Of a stretch of 64,000 nt of DNA, positions 1 to 8,628 are shown piece after piece. The notes beneath the pieces were generated by a model. The model saw only the letters and a program-made list of their open reading frames with translations, did not search any database and was not told where the DNA came from. How positions within the stretch are numbered: the first letter of the stretch is position 1; each line of letters starts with the position of its first letter. The translations under genes were made by a program, and so were the position numbers. Source of the stretch: Phycisphaerales bacterium UBA2421 (lineage in GTDB: Bacteria > Planctomycetota > Phycisphaerae > Tepidisphaerales > Tepidisphaeraceae); assembly GCA_002343075.1 (NCBI GenBank), contig DDRH01000034.1, forward strand, positions 17,153 to 81,152. Direction: 5' to 3'.

Positions 1-182
1 TCCATGATCCGGCAGACCGGCGGGCGCGCCGTGGGCGCAACTTCCACAAGGTCAAGCCCGGCATCACGCGCAGTGCGCATCGCCTCGGCTGTCGGAACTA
101 TGCCAACTTGGTTTTCGAGATGATCAATAAGTCGGACGGGCGAGATGCGGATCTGCTCGTTCTTGCGAAGATGCGTGGAAAT
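1..182 (-). CDS. infC: Translation initiation factor IF-3, N-terminal part (cut by window edge)
   Basis: IF-3 binds the 30S subunit, keeps subunits apart and checks start-codon choice. The 60 complete codons contain the N-terminal signatures [27 protein letters not shown] and [10 protein letters not shown], ending in PPVCRIMD where the window stops. No ATG, GTG or TTG lies between the in-frame TAA (codon ending at 189) and this conserved block. The only candidates are CTG at 188-186 and ATT at 182-180. An AGGAG Shine-Dalgarno sequence lies 9 nt before the ATT and only 3 nt before the CTG, so ATT is chosen. An AUU start is the known autoregulatory feature of infC in Escherichia coli. The C-terminal domain and any rpmI/rplT neighbours lie outside the window. 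Confidence 0.9.
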   Translation of the reverse strand, partial: MSTHLRKNEQIRISPVRLIDHLENQVGIVPTAEAMRTARDAGLDLVEVAPTARPPVCRIM

Positions 183-531
183 GGTCAGTTACTCCTGAAA
201 ACAACCTTCGGCCAAAAAAACCGCCTCACATGCGGGTCGTCACAAACGCTAGCCGCCGAATGCGCGCGCCACACGGAACGCTAATCGACCGGCCCAACAA
301 CCCGCGGCGGTGGAGCGAACAGACGTTCACCTCCTGCCGGGTAAGCGATACTATGATTATCGGCCACCGCGAATGCAAGGATTTACTTCGCGTTTTTGAG
401 CAAAATCGGGGTATCCCCGAAGAGTGTGGATTCCGCAACCAATCGCCGGCGACCGTGAACGTATCTGCTGGTCAACCTCCGCACATGCGCCGGCTCAACT
501 TCATGAGCATAACTCCATACCAATACACAAC
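183..531 (-). other. Intergenic region, probable infC leader/promoter region
   Basis: This stretch of about 350 bases separates infC from the permease gene. No convincing gene is seen. A 70-codon open frame on the minus strand (226-438) has no Shine-Dalgarno sequence and low-complexity Arg/Ser-rich composition. On the minus strand, TTGCAT (about 378-373) and TAGTAT (about 353-348) could form a promoter, but the 19-nt spacer is poor. It most likely holds the infC promoter and untranslated leader. Confidence 0.35.
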
Positions 532-2016
532 TTACCGCTCACTCTGTCGGAGCTGCCGGGTCAGGCTCAGCACGGCACGCTGCATGGCAAACGAGCGTTC
601 GGAGGCCGTTGCGCCCGGCTCGCTCGCCCAAGAAACCGATTTGCGGACCGCTGCGACGGATTCGGCCACCTCTGGGGATATCGACTTCAGACGGATCCTG
701 GCAGACGTTGGCAGCTGATCCAGACGGTGCACCAGTCGAGCCTGCAATCGAGTCATGGCCGGTTGATCCGTATGAGACACCGCCTGTCCCAACTCCAATG
801 CGAGTCCCTGAAGGTCATCAGCGATTGTCTTCGGCGGCGGGTAGTAACTGAGCGCGGCCACAGCCGCGCTACCAACCAGATAAATCAGGGCTATGACAGC
901 CAGCGACTTGCCAGCCACCGGCTTGGCGGCGCCAGGTTGAAAACGGGCCAATCGCGCGACCACCGTCAACGCCAATAAGGCTCCGACCGCCACAATCGAG
1001 CTTGCACCGATCGGCTGTTTCCACCGATGCACAAAACCGGTCCAGGCACCTTCGGGGTGATTAAGGAGGTGATATGGCCGCCCTACATCCTCGAAGGCAT
1101 GCGTATCCTCGGGGTTGTATGCCGGATCATATGCCAGGCGATCAACGGTCAACGCGCCACTGGCACTGACCAACAACACAACAGCGAGCCACGCTCCTGT
1201 CGCTCGGAGCGAGAAGCTCCCAGCGGCAACGATCATCACCGCGGCGTTAACGCTCGCGCCACCAACCAGCAGAACAACGGCAAGGCCGGGCATGGTCGAT
1301 GCCATGGTTACTTGCCCCGCGCGCATGGAGAGAATCTCAGGGGGCACGTAGGTCGCCAGCCACGCCCCACTCGCCAACAGGGCATGACTGAGCGAGCGCT
1401 CGACCAGGATTTCGCCCAGAAAATTGGGGGGAATCAGCAGTGCCGTCGCGCCGGAAACGATGGCAGCGAGTCCGATTGCCATCAACATCGGCGCGTCAAT
1501 CAGACGGCCGGCATTGTAGAGGCTCGCCAGTAGTGGCGATCTGGGCATCAGGGCCGATTCAGGCGTCGGAATTGCCGCCCGAGCATGTCGGCTGCCCGTC
1601 AGCCGATCGACCGCGCACGCCCCAACCACCGCCGCCGCAAAACTGGTGAAAACTGCGACGGCGGTTACGGTGAACCCGGTCTGGTCAAGCAGATAGCCAG
1701 CAGTCCAGGGTGTCATAGTTCCACCGGCGACCATCATCGCCGAGAGAGTGCCCGGCCGAATGCCCGCGCGCCGGAGTGCAACAATGATCGGTAACATGCC
1801 GATCGAACAGACCGGGAGAAGGAGGCCGAACAACCAGGCACACGCCCGCGATCGCGCCCCGTCACCACAGAGCATTCGATGTATCTGCGTTGGTGCGACG
1901 AACGAGCGGAGCGCGCCGGCGCAGAGGGCGCCCACGAGGAGAGTCGGTGCGACCAGTGCCAGCATTTGGCTGGCACGTAGTGCAAACACCGCAGGCAGTT
2001 CCAGCCACGGGGTCAC
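532..2016 (-). CDS. DUF318/ArsP-like membrane permease with long C-terminal extension
   Basis: A 494-residue polytopic membrane protein. The N-terminal half has many hydrophobic helices and the hallmark PVCSIGMLPIIVALRRAG (about residues 67-84), followed by an AGGTMTPWT segment, as in YraQ/ArsP/SO_0444 type permeases (P-x-C-S-x-G...P). A similar helix pair later in the protein fits the internal duplication of that family. Residues from about 320 on form an extra part with one more membrane helix near 375 and a soluble, mainly helical C-terminus, not typical of short family members. Its start overlaps the MoxR stop by 4 nt (ATGA), so it is probably translationally coupled as the last gene of the DUF58/transglutaminase/MoxR operon. 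The substrate is unknown. Confidence 0.7.
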   Translation of the reverse strand: MTPWLELPAVFALRASQMLALVAPTLLVGALCAGALRSFVAPTQIHRMLCGDGARSRACAWLFGLLLPVCSIGMLPIIVALRRAGIRPGTLSAMMVAGGTMTPWTAGYLLDQTGFTVTAVAVFTSFAAAVVGACAVDRLTGSRHARAAIPTPESALMPRSPLLASLYNAGRLIDAPMLMAIGLAAIVSGATALLIPPNFLGEILVERSLSHALLASGAWLATYVPPEILSMRAGQVTMASTMPGLAVVLLVGGASVNAAVMIVAAGSFSLRATGAWLAVVLLVSASGALTVDRLAYDPAYNPEDTHAFEDVGRPYHLLNHPEGAWTGFVHRWKQPIGASSIVAVGALLALTVVARLARFQPGAAKPVAGKSLAVIALIYLVGSAAVAALSYYPPPKTIADDLQGLALELGQAVSHTDQPAMTRLQARLVHRLDQLPTSARIRLKSISPEVAESVAAVRKSVSWASEPGATASERSFAMQRAVLSLTRQLRQSER

Positions 2017-2999
2017 TGTTGCTCCCAGGCTGGCACACGGACCGCCGCCAAAACCTCATCGAGGACTTCCGCTGAGGCATCCGCTGGCATATTTAGCCTA
2101 GCCGACAAGACCGGCCCCATGACGCCCTGCACGTCATCCGGGATGACGAATGTGCGATTATGGAGGAAGGCCTGCGCCTGCGCGGCGCGTTGCAGAGTCA
2201 GCAGTCCGCGTGGGCTAAGGCCCAGGGGCACCCTCGGGTGTGAGCGAACAACGGCTGCCAGGTCGACGAGGTATTCGCGTACCGCAGGTCCGACCGCAAT
2301 CGCTGCGACGTGCTGCTGCAGATGGTGTAAGTCCGAAGGTTGCACGACCGGTTGCGGCCGCGGTGAATCATCTTCGCAACAGGGCCCTACGGCCGCTTCC
2401 AGAATTGCCAGTTCGTCTTGGCGCTTTGGATAGCCAATGCGCAGCTTCATAGCAAATCGATCCAGCTGCGCCTCGGGAAGCGGGTATGTGCCGTGATGTT
2501 CGGCGGGATTCTGCGTCGCGATCACAAAGAACGTGCTGCTCAAGCGATGCGGCTGATTGTCGACGGTTACCTGGTGCTCCGCCATGGCTTCCAGCAGTGC
2601 GCTTTGTGTACGCGGTGTGGCACGGTTGATTTCATCGACCAGCAGCACATCGGCGAAAACCGGGCCGGGAAGAAACTCAAACTCACGGGTCTTCTGATTA
2701 AAAATGCTGAAACCCGTCACGTCGCCGGGCAATAGGTCGGGCGTACACTGCACACGGCAGAACCTTCCCCCGACCGCAGTCGCGAGTGCCTTGGCGAGTG
2801 TGGTCTTGCCCAAGCCCGGCAAATCTTCGATCAGCAGATGCCCGCGCGCCAGCAGGCAAACCAGCGCGATCTCGACCACCTCGGGTTTGCCGCGCAACGC
2901 GTCGTTCATCGCCTGCCGAATGTGCGCGACCGCCTGCGCGTGTTCGAGACCGCGGTGACAGGCGTGGACGGTGTTTTGAACGGTGTTAAGAGGAATCAT
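2013..2999 (-). CDS. MoxR-family AAA+ ATPase
   Basis: A 328-residue AAA+ ATPase of the MoxR group, usually chaperone-like and acting with DUF58/VWA partner proteins. Walker A is DLPGLGKTTLAKAL (about residues 59-72). Walker B is VLLVDEINRA (about 118-127), followed by the family segment LLEAMAEHQVTV. Sensor I is in FFVIATQNP, and PLPEAQLDRF is the usual arginine-finger region. Length and motif order are normal. The start overlaps the upstream transglutaminase-like gene by 4 nt and the stop overlaps the permease gene by 4 nt, so this is a tightly coupled operon. The usual MoxR-DUF58-TgpA set is complete, but here MoxR comes after DUF58 and the transglutaminase. Confidence 0.92.
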   Translation of the reverse strand: MIPLNTVQNTVHACHRGLEHAQAVAHIRQAMNDALRGKPEVVEIALVCLLARGHLLIEDLPGLGKTTLAKALATAVGGRFCRVQCTPDLLPGDVTGFSIFNQKTREFEFLPGPVFADVLLVDEINRATPRTQSALLEAMAEHQVTVDNQPHRLSSTFFVIATQNPAEHHGTYPLPEAQLDRFAMKLRIGYPKRQDELAILEAAVGPCCEDDSPRPQPVVQPSDLHHLQQHVAAIAVGPAVREYLVDLAAVVRSHPRVPLGLSPRGLLTLQRAAQAQAFLHNRTFVIPDDVQGVMGPVLSARLNMPADASAEVLDEVLAAVRVPAWEQQ

Positions 3000-5200
3000 C
3001 TGACATCCAACTGTTTGCGGAGGTTTCTGAGCGAAAGTTCTTTGAGCACCGATGTCGCATCAAAACGAATCACCGGCGCTTGCGGACAGTACAACTGCTG
3101 ATTCATAGCGTCGATCAATTCGAGAATACTCCTTGACGAACCGAGAGTATGCAGCCATTTCCCAACTGGCGTTGCGGCAGCCCGCTTTCGACCGACCAGG
3201 CTTGCCCTTCGCTCAATCAATCGGGCAACACGCGCCGGCGTGGGCCCGCGGATGTGCAAGATTCGCGTCGCAACGCCGTCCAGCCACTGCCGCCTGCCGA
3301 ACCAGACCACTCCCAGGAAGCAAAATGCGCTGATGATTGCTACCCACTGCCGCTTGGCCCGAGTAGCGGCCTGCTGAGCCCAGTTGTGAAACTGTTGGCG
3401 CCAGTTCATAGGGACCGCCAGAAGCGGGAATCCGGGCGTGGGGTCCAGATCAATCCAAGTCCCATCGGACATGCGAATCTGGACCCAGCAGTGGAGGTCG
3501 TCTCGGTTGAGTTGCGCCCACCCACTTTGCTCGTTCACCCGGTCGGCCGAAGCAAACACGCCGCTCGCCAGTCGGGCCGGGTAGCCGAGGCTTCGAAGAC
3601 CCAGCACGCCGGCGGTTGCGAAGTGATAGTCATTGCCTCGACCATCCCGCTGGAGCGTCTCAAATGCTGGCCGCGGGCTGCACCAGGAGGGATCGTAGTG
3701 AGCCGATTCCTGAAGTGATCGCATCAGCGCCAGCACCTGCGGCCACCCCCGGGGCGTGCCGAACGTCATCCGGTTTGCCCAAGCGGCCAGTTCTGGCTCA
3801 ATGTGCGCCACCTCAAGCAGCAATGGCTTGCTGTGCGCGGGCAAGGCGGGCTCGACATTCAGCAGCCGTGACGCGTCAACCAACTTGGCCGTCACGTCAA
3901 TCGAAGCCCCAGTCGGAAGAGTTCGGCGGGCGAGTCGAACCACGCCGGCTTCGTCCGATGAAAAGAACGTCGGCTGATCGATCAGGCCCATTCGAAACTG
4001 AGTTGTGTGCGGCGGCAGTGGTAAGGTGCGGCCATTTAGCTCTCCCACCCGAACAGAATACTCGCCATCCCGCCCAAAAGCAGGAGAAATGGGGCGAAGC
4101 AGCAGTTCCATCCACCGTTCGCCCAAGTGTCGCACCGGCACAAACGACCGACCTGCGTACCGCGGCTGCCACGCATCGCCATCGAACCGTTCGAGCGCTT
4201 CCAAGGCAATCCAAGCCGGCAGCGGTCCGCGCAGTTCCAGCAGGGCTGTGCCTTGCTTTTCACCTGACGCAGCACGCTCTGCAGGAGCGCGCCGTTTGAT
4301 GTCAAACGACCGGCCCGTCCGCGAATCGCCACGGTCGGTGCCTTGTGCCTGGTTCAAACCATCCTGCTTGAGCGCGATGGTCTTCTGTTGCTCAGCAGGC
4401 GTCACGGGTTCGCCGTACGCTTCAGTCCAGAGATCGTAGAGGCTGTCCAAACTCGATTCTGCGATCCGCTCGTTTTGATCCAGCCCTGTCGATGCGGCGT
4501 GATCGGAAGAGATTTCATCCTGACCGTCACCAACTCCCCGGGCGGCCCGCTCACTTTCGGAGGCAGGCCCACCCGATGCAGGCACCCACCCGGCATAGGA
4601 CGGATTCAGGTCAACGGGACGAATGAAGCGGTGGGCCGCGACTAATGGCACCAGCAGTGCAAGACAGATTGCACACACAACAAAGAAGGTAGACCAACGC
4701 CGGCTGCCGGATGGTTCGATCTGACCAGCGGCCAGCCAGCCAGCACTCACAATCACCAAGACTGCGACGACCCCACCCCTGACTGCGAAATCGAAAGTCG
4801 GAAGCAGCAGAAGGGCGACCGCGATGCAAATGGCGGCGACCACGCCATCGTGCCGGCCCACCCGGCCATCGAAGACGTATAGCCCACCGGCCAGCACCAA
4901 GAGACTTGTGGAAACAGACCCTTCCAGTGGAGCACCGAGCGACAGCGACTGGCTGGCGAGCATGGCAGCGGCGCTGATGACCGCAAAAACCTGTGGCCAC
5001 TTGCTGTCCGTCCATCGGTCCAACAGGCTCGTTCGACCCAAGAGCAGCCGCGCGATGCAAAGCGCGACAACGATTACGGTCCCGACCATCATGTAACCGG
5101 AGACCGATGCCGCCCGTGCCGCGCGAGAAAGTTGCAGTGCCCCAACTCCGACCATCAAGATGACGGCAGTCATGGGGTTCATGATGGAACTTGGCTCCAA
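2996..5200 (-). CDS. TgpA-like membrane protein with transglutaminase-like domain lacking the catalytic Cys
   Basis: A 734-residue protein: several N-terminal membrane helices (about residues 5-190), a long extracytoplasmic region, a transglutaminase-core-like domain (about 495-595) and one C-terminal membrane helix near 625. This is the DUF3488/TgpA layout. The core is recognisable as GNDYHFATAGVLGLRSLGYP, with the catalytic His in DDLHCWVQI (H570) and the Asp in WIDLDPTPG (D586). The position of the nucleophilic Cys (G-x-C-x-x-F-A) is Asp524. Classical transglutaminase or cysteine-protease chemistry therefore looks impossible, and a binding or structural role is more likely. It overlaps the DUF58 gene by 22 nt and MoxR by 4 nt. 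Confidence 0.85.
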   Translation of the reverse strand: MEPSSIMNPMTAVILMVGVGALQLSRAARAASVSGYMMVGTVIVVALCIARLLLGRTSLLDRWTDSKWPQVFAVISAAAMLASQSLSLGAPLEGSVSTSLLVLAGGLYVFDGRVGRHDGVVAAICIAVALLLLPTFDFAVRGGVVAVLVIVSAGWLAAGQIEPSGSRRWSTFFVVCAICLALLVPLVAAHRFIRPVDLNPSYAGWVPASGGPASESERAARGVGDGQDEISSDHAASTGLDQNERIAESSLDSLYDLWTEAYGEPVTPAEQQKTIALKQDGLNQAQGTDRGDSRTGRSFDIKRRAPAERAASGEKQGTALLELRGPLPAWIALEALERFDGDAWQPRYAGRSFVPVRHLGERWMELLLRPISPAFGRDGEYSVRVGELNGRTLPLPPHTTQFRMGLIDQPTFFSSDEAGVVRLARRTLPTGASIDVTAKLVDASRLLNVEPALPAHSKPLLLEVAHIEPELAAWANRMTFGTPRGWPQVLALMRSLQESAHYDPSWCSPRPAFETLQRDGRGNDYHFATAGVLGLRSLGYPARLASGVFASADRVNEQSGWAQLNRDDLHCWVQIRMSDGTWIDLDPTPGFPLLAVPMNWRQQFHNWAQQAATRAKRQWVAIISAFCFLGVVWFGRRQWLDGVATRILHIRGPTPARVARLIERRASLVGRKRAAATPVGKWLHTLGSSRSILELIDAMNQQLYCPQAPVIRFDATSVLKELSLRNLRKQLDVR

Positions 5201-6222
5201 AAATCTTCAACCAGCATCGGGCTACCACCGGGGCTGTTGATCGTGGCCCAGCCACGACGCGAGGTGATGAGAACTTCCACCGCACCGGTAGTCACCGAAT
5301 CACCCGCTTCCAGTTGAACTGCTGAGAGCGCATCCATCACTCGGCGTGCATCGCTCTCGGAAACCACGTTGAAGAAGGTGCTTCTGATTGAGAGGGTCAT
5401 TGAAGCGCCTATCGCTCGTGCAGCCGCAACCATGCCGGCGGCGACGCCGACAGCTAGATCGAACTCGTCCGTATCGCTATAGCTCGAAGTACGGCAGTCA
5501 AGCCGGCACGAGATCGTCGGGCGCGCGGCGGCCGCGCGATCACGGACGATTAAGCGATCGTGCCGTGCAGACTGGTGCCAGTGAATCATTCGCATCGAAT
5601 CGCCCCGCCGGTAGGGCCGCACCCCGGCTGCATCGCCGTCGTCGCCACTCCGCCAGACTGCGGCCGCATCATGAGACGGTCGCCGGCCGACGGCTGAAAG
5701 ATTGACCGGTATCGGTCGGGGCCAAACGACGACCGTGCTGCTGCTGGCAACCATCTTGCTGGCATGGAGAAGCCCAAACGGAAAGCTGCTCAAGAGAGCG
5801 GCTTGCCCGATGTAATACACCCCCCGCCGTGGTGCGCGAAACCTGATCCTGGTCGGGCGATCGCGGCTCATTCGGAGCAGGGGTTGGCGGTCCTGCGAGA
5901 AGGGGCTTTTAAGACAAAGCCCCGGCAGTGACAGAACTGGCTGATTCACATGAAAATCGACCGACTCGCCCGCCGTGACGCGCGTCTGGACGGCTTCCAT
6001 GCGTACGAACAGCCATCGTGCGACCGCGGCCGGGACGGTCAGCCCCACAACCAAGACGCTGAGTAACCCCACCGCGGCGATATGCGCATGTGCCGCCGCC
6101 GTGCCAACCACAGCCGCCACGACGGCAGCGCCCAGCAAGGCACCGACGCGTTGTCTTGAGATCTTCAAACGCAACCGCGTGCCCCCCCGGGCTTGAAGCT
6201 CTCCTGCCAACAAACTCGACAT
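5179..6222 (-). CDS. DUF58 domain protein
   Basis: A protein of about 347 residues with two hydrophobic helices near the N-terminus (ALLGAAVVAAVVGTAAAHA and AAVGLLSVLVVGLTV). The DUF58 core signature is YRRGDSMRMIHWHQSARHDR, followed by LIVRD. DUF58 proteins usually work with MoxR ATPases in envelope maturation or stress assemblies. The chosen start gives MSSLLAGELQARGG. The frame stays open to 6309, which would overlap the M42 peptidase gene by 32 nt and add 29 unpersuasive residues. Neither start has a strong Shine-Dalgarno sequence. The stop overlaps the downstream transglutaminase-like gene. Confidence 0.82.
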   Translation of the reverse strand: MSSLLAGELQARGGTRLRLKISRQRVGALLGAAVVAAVVGTAAAHAHIAAVGLLSVLVVGLTVPAAVARWLFVRMEAVQTRVTAGESVDFHVNQPVLSLPGLCLKSPFSQDRQPLLRMSRDRPTRIRFRAPRRGVYYIGQAALLSSFPFGLLHASKMVASSSTVVVWPRPIPVNLSAVGRRPSHDAAAVWRSGDDGDAAGVRPYRRGDSMRMIHWHQSARHDRLIVRDRAAAARPTISCRLDCRTSSYSDTDEFDLAVGVAAGMVAAARAIGASMTLSIRSTFFNVVSESDARRVMDALSAVQLEAGDSVTTGAVEVLITSRRGWATINSPGGSPMLVEDFWSQVPS

Positions 6223-6277
6223 ATGTCCGACAGTAATGCAATTCGGATACATATGCCAACGAATTGCATATGAACCG

Positions 6278-7351
6278 CTATTCCGGGATAAACGACGCTT
6301 TCCCATCAATCCGCAGCAAAGTTTCGGCCAGCAACTCGGCGCAAGCTTGCAGGTCGCTCAGCGAGCACAACTCCACCTGTGTGTGCATGTAACGGTTTGG
6401 AATGCTGATCAGCCCCGTCGCTACGCCGGCACGGGTGATTTGCATGGCGTTGGCGTCGGTGCCCGTCCCGCGGGGGGCGGCGGCGATCTGGATGGGCAGT
6501 TTCTTCTTCGCTGCGACGTCGGTTATGAGCTCAAACAGCACGGGATTGATGTTCGCCCCCCGCTCCACCACTGCCCCGCCGCCTAGTTTTACATCGCCGG
6601 CTACCTTTTTGTCGGCCCCGGGGTTGTCGGTGGCATGGGTCACGTCGACAGCAATCCCCACCAGTGGATCGATTCCATAACAACTGGTCTGCGCGCCACG
6701 CAGCCCAATCTCTTCCTGCACCGTCGCCACGCTATACACGGCACACTTGAGCTTCTTGCTCTCCACCGCTATCCGAAGCGCCTCCATGACGACCCAGGTG
6801 CCAACCTTGTTGTCCAGCCCCGGCGAGGCGATGAAATCTTTGCCGATTTTCGTCACTCCAAGCTTGTATGTCACCGGGTCGCCGATCTGAACAAGCTCAA
6901 GCGTTTCCTTCTTGTTTTTCGTACCGATATCGATCCACAAGTCGGTGCGCTCGACCTTGCCCTGATTGCGCTCTTCGGGCTTCATCAAATGGATGGGCTT
7001 ACGGCCGATGATGCCGGGAATCGGGCCATTATTGGTATGAATGGTCAGATTCGACCCTGGTAGCACAGTGTTATCAATTCCGCCGACCGCATCGAAGTAA
7101 ATGTAGCCGTCGTCATTGACATAGTTCACCATCAGCCCAATCTGATCCATGTGACCGGCAAGCATCACGCGCGGGCCTTTTTTCTCGCCGGCCATGACAA
7201 TTACGTTGCCGTGCACGTCGGTCTCGATCTTCTGTGCCCACTTCGCCATTCGCTTGCGGACGATGCGCGCCACCGGTTGCTCGAATCCGCTTACACTCGG
7301 GGTTTCCTCGATTTGCCTTAGAAACTCATATGATTCAGACTTCATGCTCAT
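6278..7351 (-). CDS. M42-family metallo-aminopeptidase (FrvX-like)
   Basis: A 357-residue M42 peptidase, a dinuclear-zinc cytosolic aminopeptidase that usually assembles into tetrahedral dodecamers. Ligand and catalytic segments are visible in order: MLAGHMDQIG (first metal His/Asp), ASPGLDNKVGTWV (bridging Asp), TVQEEIGLRGA (catalytic Glu pair), VDVTHATD (Asp) and the late RYMHTQVE (His). The start MSMKSES is chosen because AAGGAG lies 9 nt upstream. The open frame reaches 7417 but has no ribosome site there. It precedes the DUF58 gene by about 55 nt on the same strand and may share its transcript. Confidence 0.92.
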   Translation of the reverse strand: MSMKSESYEFLRQIEETPSVSGFEQPVARIVRKRMAKWAQKIETDVHGNVIVMAGEKKGPRVMLAGHMDQIGLMVNYVNDDGYIYFDAVGGIDNTVLPGSNLTIHTNNGPIPGIIGRKPIHLMKPEERNQGKVERTDLWIDIGTKNKKETLELVQIGDPVTYKLGVTKIGKDFIASPGLDNKVGTWVVMEALRIAVESKKLKCAVYSVATVQEEIGLRGAQTSCYGIDPLVGIAVDVTHATDNPGADKKVAGDVKLGGGAVVERGANINPVLFELITDVAAKKKLPIQIAAAPRGTGTDANAMQITRAGVATGLISIPNRYMHTQVELCSLSDLQACAELLAETLLRIDGKASFIPE

Positions 7352-7458
7352 TGACGATATCTCCTTCACCTTTGCTGGAATACTGCGACTGCCTAAAGGT
7401 TGCAATCTCCCCGGCACCGCGGAGAGTTGTTGGCAGGTAAACGCGACGAAGGGAGCTT

Positions 7459-8628
7459 ATGAAGTGCGTGTTGCTGGTTTTGGTGTTAACGACGCTCGCG
7501 GCCGCCCAACCGTTGCGGCACGACCCGAGCCGCGATCCGGTCATTGGTGTGAACATCTGGAGCGTTTACGCCGGGGGGGCGGGGGTGGCGGCGTGGGAGG
7601 AGCAGATTGAGCGGATTCATCGAATGGGATTCGGTGCGGTCACGATCTTGCCCCAGTTTTTCGTCAATCTCGCCACCGGCGAAGTCAGCCGGCAGGATCC
7701 CACGCCGCGGCCGACCTACGGCGGGATGAGTGACACGGAACTGACCGCTGCGATTGCAAAGGCTAAATCGCTCGGCTTGATTGTCACCGTTTCACCGACC
7801 CTTGAGCCTGCCAACCGCACGCTCTTCCGTGGCGAGATTGCATTTAACGATTCTCCACCGAAGGAACACAATGGCGTCGACACGCCCGACGCTGAAGCGC
7901 GGTTCTGGAGTTCTTACACGGCGCAGATTGCGCACTTTGCCGCCCTTGCACAGGCCGCCGGGGCGGATCGGCTCAATATTGGGGCAGAACTGGGCACGCT
8001 CGACACCGATCCGCGCAACGCCCGGCTGTGGAAAATCCTGATCGAAACAGCCGACGAACACTTCACCGGGCAACTGGGCTACACGACCGTCCACTGGACT
8101 TTTGACAGCCCTGCCACGCGCGCCATGATCTATGCCGACCCGAAAATCGACTATATCAGTCTCAGTTCCTACTTCGCGCTCGCCACCGAAGCGCAGGCCG
8201 CCGCGAGTGGCGGGCCGGGTGATGTGGAGTTTGTGCGAATAGTTCAGGAGAACTTCACCCGTGCACTGAAAGACCGCATTCTCCCTGCCGCTGCGGCATT
8301 GAAAAAGCCGGTAATATTGAACGAGATTGGCATTACTCCATTCGATGGTGCCGCGGCGCAGCCGTGGGATTGGACCCTCGGCGACCGCGCAAAGTACGAT
8401 CCCGCCGAGGCTCGAAACGTGCTCGAAGGCATTTTCCGGGCAATTGCCGACCGAAATGAGCAGATTGTCACCGCCAATCTGTGGATCTGGGGCTGGCCCG
8501 GGGGTTTTGCCAGCGAGCGGTTTTACATCAACGACAACCCAGCCGACCTGCCCGATACGCCCTTTGACGAGTCGCAGATGAGCCTCAGCAACGAGTTTAT
8601 CAAGGCTTATCTACTGGACGACCGGTAG
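7459..8628 (+). CDS. Secreted clan GH-A glycoside hydrolase, GH113-like
   Basis: A 389-residue protein with a short signal peptide (MKCVLLVLVLTTLAAAQ) and a TIM-barrel body. The features fit GH113 beta-mannanase-like enzymes: GVNIWSVYAGG at strand 1, FWSSYTAQIAHFAALAQ, the probable acid/base Glu177 in LNIGAELGTL, and the probable nucleophile Glu289 in PVILNEIGITPFDGAA. The substrate cannot be told; beta-mannan or a related hexan is the family precedent. It is divergent from the M42 peptidase, with about 107 nt between starts. Its 3' end overlaps the convergent zinc-ribbon gene by 29 nt. Confidence 0.7.
   Translation: MKCVLLVLVLTTLAAAQPLRHDPSRDPVIGVNIWSVYAGGAGVAAWEEQIERIHRMGFGAVTILPQFFVNLATGEVSRQDPTPRPTYGGMSDTELTAAIAKAKSLGLIVTVSPTLEPANRTLFRGEIAFNDSPPKEHNGVDTPDAEARFWSSYTAQIAHFAALAQAAGADRLNIGAELGTLDTDPRNARLWKILIETADEHFTGQLGYTTVHWTFDSPATRAMIYADPKIDYISLSSYFALATEAQAAASGGPGDVEFVRIVQENFTRALKDRILPAAAALKKPVILNEIGITPFDGAAAQPWDWTLGDRAKYDPAEARNVLEGIFRAIADRNEQIVTANLWIWGWPGGFASERFYINDNPADLPDTPFDESQMSLSNEFIKAYLLDDR

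Noticed and set aside
226..438. 70-codon minus-strand ORF before infC
   Set aside because: No ribosome site, no recognisable features, and composition like translated non-coding GC-rich DNA.
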